From Archilochus colubris (taxonomy: Eukaryota > Chordata > Aves > Apodiformes > Trochilidae), in contig CM041085.1 in assembly GCA_023079485.1 (NCBI GenBank), forward strand, positions 92,701,115 through 92,765,114: DNA of 64,000 nucleotides, given 5' to 3'. Below, one piece after another: positions 61,058 to 64,000 of the stretch. The position numbers and the translations under genes are program-made. Numbering within the stretch: position 1 is the first letter of the stretch; every line of letters starts with the position of its first letter. The notes under the pieces are model-generated. The model was not told the origin of the DNA. It made no database searches and saw only the letters and a list, made by a program, of their open reading frames with translations.

Positions 61058-64000
61058 AGTGAAAGCTGAAGTCCCTCTGGACTCAGCTTTTTACTCCATC
61101 TTCTCAGTTCTAGCTCTCTCTTGAGCTTATCAGGCTTCCTCAGGCTAATTTGCTGTAGAACAGTAGCAGTTAATAAACACTCCCATGCCACCTGGGGAGG
61201 AGGGCTTTGGAGCAAAGCTGTATAGCAAATGCTGCACTTTGCTTCCAGAGAAGCCAGCCTGTAGCTCTTGTGCCACACAGATAATTCTACCCGTTTCCAT
61301 CTAATCTAGCTTGCTACAGATCCTCTTTTCTGTTTCTTTCTCATTAAAAAAAAAAACAAAAAACCTGTTCTTTAACCCCAGCCAGGAGTTTTTTGTGCTG
61401 TGTCCTTGTGCATTTTATAGTTGTGTGCTATTACAAACACAGCAGTTGAATAAACCTGCAGGCTTTGCCTTTTCTTGCTCCTTGTTCTATTTCTGTAAAT
61501 AGTTTTGCAAGCTGTACTTTTTTATTACTCTAACAGCACCATGCTAAGTTTCCAGTGTTGGAATGCTGGGGTACAGGCACAGCAGCTGGGCACAGGACAC
61601 CCCTTCAAACATTTTATTCTGGGAAAACGGTGAAGTTATCTTATGGTGCAGCAAGAGCTGTTGAATGCAAGAGCTTGAAATACACATGAACATCCTAATC
61701 CTAGGTGGTTCAGATCCTATTTTGAGTTAGTTTAGATTGGCTGAAAATACTACTAAAACTGCAAGGACCTTCGATTTGTCTTAAATCACCTATTAGCAGA
61801 TTATTAGATCTTGCATTATGAGATGCTGGGTATTGAGCATAATTAGTTATTCTGTTTTCTAGCATATTTTCTTATATTCTGTAAATTCCTTTATTTACCA
61901 CAATTCTGTTTCTGTATGAAGGTAATGATTACTGAAGGATTTGAGAGGGTAGAATGATGGGAAAAGTAATGGGATGAAATCACTCTTCTTATTAACTGGT
62001 CAAAATCTTCTTTAAGTCCTCATGCAATTTCATATGTTCTGAAATATTGTTGAGGTTAAACTGAGAGTAGCTTCTATCTTTTGTCCTGCATTTTTAAACT
62101 GAGTTTTATACAAGTAATTTATTTCTAAACTTCCTTATGCCACTGCTGCAGGGGAGCATGAAAGCTCAGCACTGTGGGTCCCCATGAGTCAGCAGCAGGC
62201 TGAAGGATTTGCCACTGATACAAGGTGGGCCAAAAATCTGCATGGCTTTGCTAGAGATACAGTTGCAAAATAAAGTTTAAAAATAGCTTATTTCATCTTA
62301 ACAAAACTAAAGTGCAAAATCCACAGCATTGGTGCTTCTCCTGGTTTCCAATAAAAAAACATACTTGTGCTTTCAGATCAATATGGGCAATGACTTACTC
62401 TAAATTCCTTTTTCTTTCTAACAACAAGCATGCCCGACACTTAAGAGATCATTCAGAAGATGAAAAAGGGGAGTCTGGGGCTTGTGACAAGTTGAAAGTC
62501 AAAACAAATGTATGCAAGAGGCAGTTCAGGCTTTGGGGACAGAAAGGAGAAACTGGATAGCTTTGGAAAATGTACAGAAAATGATTGACAGCTTTGATTA
62601 TTGGTGCTGTCTTCCAGTTCTCAAGCATCTGAGGATTTTCAGTTCCAGTACATTCACAAAAGCAAACAGCAGCATGATTGCTGTGTTTTTGGAGGAGGGA
62701 AAAGAGTAGTCACCTCTGCAGTGGCAGGGACTGGGAAAACGTCACTTCAACAAGAAAACACAATTTAAGATTTCCCAAATCAAGTGCCTAAAATTAGGTT
62801 TTGAAGTCCTAATTTAAGAATGGAGAAAGTGGCTTTCTTCCAAGAAGGCTGAGCAGGCAGGCCTGATGGCGCAGTGTTCTCAGAAGCCAGCGCTATTATT
62901 TAGACTCCTATTTTGGGGATTTTTTTGGAACTTGGGTTCAGAACTTTAAATGTGAAAACTGGGCTCTGTTGTTTCAGGGAGTCCTTGAGCGGCAGAGTGA
63001 GAACTGGAGGGTTCTGCAGACAGGGAGCAGGCTCCTCGTGCTTTGGGCTTTTAGCCCAAAATGTTTTGTTGCTACTATTTGGCTTACGTAAAAAGGGTGG
63101 CATGGAATGGTTGGGAAACCTTTAGATTTTCATGCCCAGTCTTTGTACATGGAAACTGAGGTTAGTCCAAGAAGAAACTCAAGAAACAACTTTAAAAAGT
63201 GAATGAGAATTCTTAAATCACTTCTTGGCATAAACCCCCCATGAATGTGTTTTCTGTGGAAAATGTAGGAGAGAATTTCCTTTGAAGGCAAGGAGCTGGT
63301 AAAATACTTAAGTATATAGCAGCCCATTCCTCAGATAGCAGTGTTAGAAGAGCAGGTTATCACTGTTGGTATTCTGTATGAAAAGCTTCTGTAAGTAAAT
63401 TTCAATTACTGTAAGAAAAGCCAGTCATTGTGTGGCCTTTGGTCTGTATTTTTGACTGCCTCCCTGGCACCACCCACACCTTGACCAAAGGTCAGGGTAG
63501 TGCTCCTGTCTCCTGCAGGTGTGGATGGCTGCTGAGGTACAGTGCATATCCCACCTCATAGCACCAGAAGTGGACCAAGCATGCAAAATGTTCTGTGGAC
63601 ATCAACAAAATCCCTGTTTATATCTAAGTACAGAGAACTTTTTAAAAAGTAGTATTTTAATGACAGGGCTCAATCCTGTTGGAGCAAGGTGAAATTTTAG
63701 CTTTCTGTGTTTGCGTTGCAGAATTGGAAGTCCAGTAATTAAAAGGACCTTGGAATAGTTTTATGAAAATCAATGCTGGCCACAAAATACAAAGAGTGCC
63801 AAATCTATGATTTCTCGGTGTGTTTGTTACTTTTTTTGGAGTAGTGTTTTGTATTACATTAAGGCAAAGGCTCTGCTCTTAAGTTTCCTATTAATATATT
63901 TAGTCCTTCGAGGAGCAGCTTTGCATGCTTACCTCCTGCTCCACTGTTATCTCCATGGCAAAGGATGTTATGCAAGCCTCAAAGCTGCAGGCCCTTCCAT
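61058..64000. other. Presumed ELOVL5 intron 1, right part
   Basis: AT-rich non-coding DNA to the window edge. I see no recognised repeat, RNA gene or coding exon. Confidence 0.5.

Noticed and set aside
48201..64000. First coding exon of ELOVL5
   Set aside because: Looked for an exon beginning like MEHFDA with a following donor; none was seen, so it probably lies beyond the window.
1..64000. CRISPR arrays, operons, tRNA or rRNA genes
   Set aside because: No direct-repeat/spacer pattern, cloverleaf or rRNA-like sequence was noticed; the window is vertebrate nuclear DNA.

Overview
The window is vertebrate nuclear DNA, almost certainly from a bird. The basis is several CR1 LINE copies ending in the ATTCTATG-type tail, avian-style LTR fragments, short introns, low repeat density and a GC-rich CpG island. 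I cannot name the species. The main gene is the 3' three quarters of GCLC (glutamate-cysteine ligase catalytic subunit, the first and limiting enzyme of glutathione synthesis). Thirteen exons lie on the + strand between positions 1 and 13108, followed by a 3'UTR of about 1.5 kb. The exons join in one uninterrupted frame of 474 codons plus a stop, which matches residues 165 to the end of the human protein, so the gene looks functional; its 5' exons lie to the left of the window.

From about 14.6 to 46.9 kb I see no protein-coding gene. This intergenic stretch holds CR1 copies at 19.5, 27.6-28.9 (antisense) and 38.8 kb. It also holds two old antisense LTR fragments (15.4 and 17.6 kb) and a 377-bp pure homopurine satellite tract (17.15-17.52 kb). 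A TG microsatellite lies at 25.65 kb and an isolated CpG-rich patch at 34.0 kb. The most distinctive object is a complete, compact, non-coding LTR retroelement at 22055-23094: two 212-bp LTRs, a polypurine tract, a 6-bp target-site duplication and an internal array of diverged tandem repeats.

A strong CpG island (about 46.93-48.20 kb) carries an inverted CCAAT box, two perfect CRE palindromes, GC boxes and a strong splice donor at 47323. By vertebrate gene order, where ELOVL5 follows GCLC in the same orientation, it is the best candidate for the ELOVL5 promoter and non-coding first exon. The rest of the window would then be the start of ELOVL5 intron 1. No ELOVL5 coding exon was found here, so this assignment rests on synteny. 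The right end holds two more CR1 copies (60.2 and 60.55-61.06 kb) and otherwise unremarkable AT-rich non-coding DNA.
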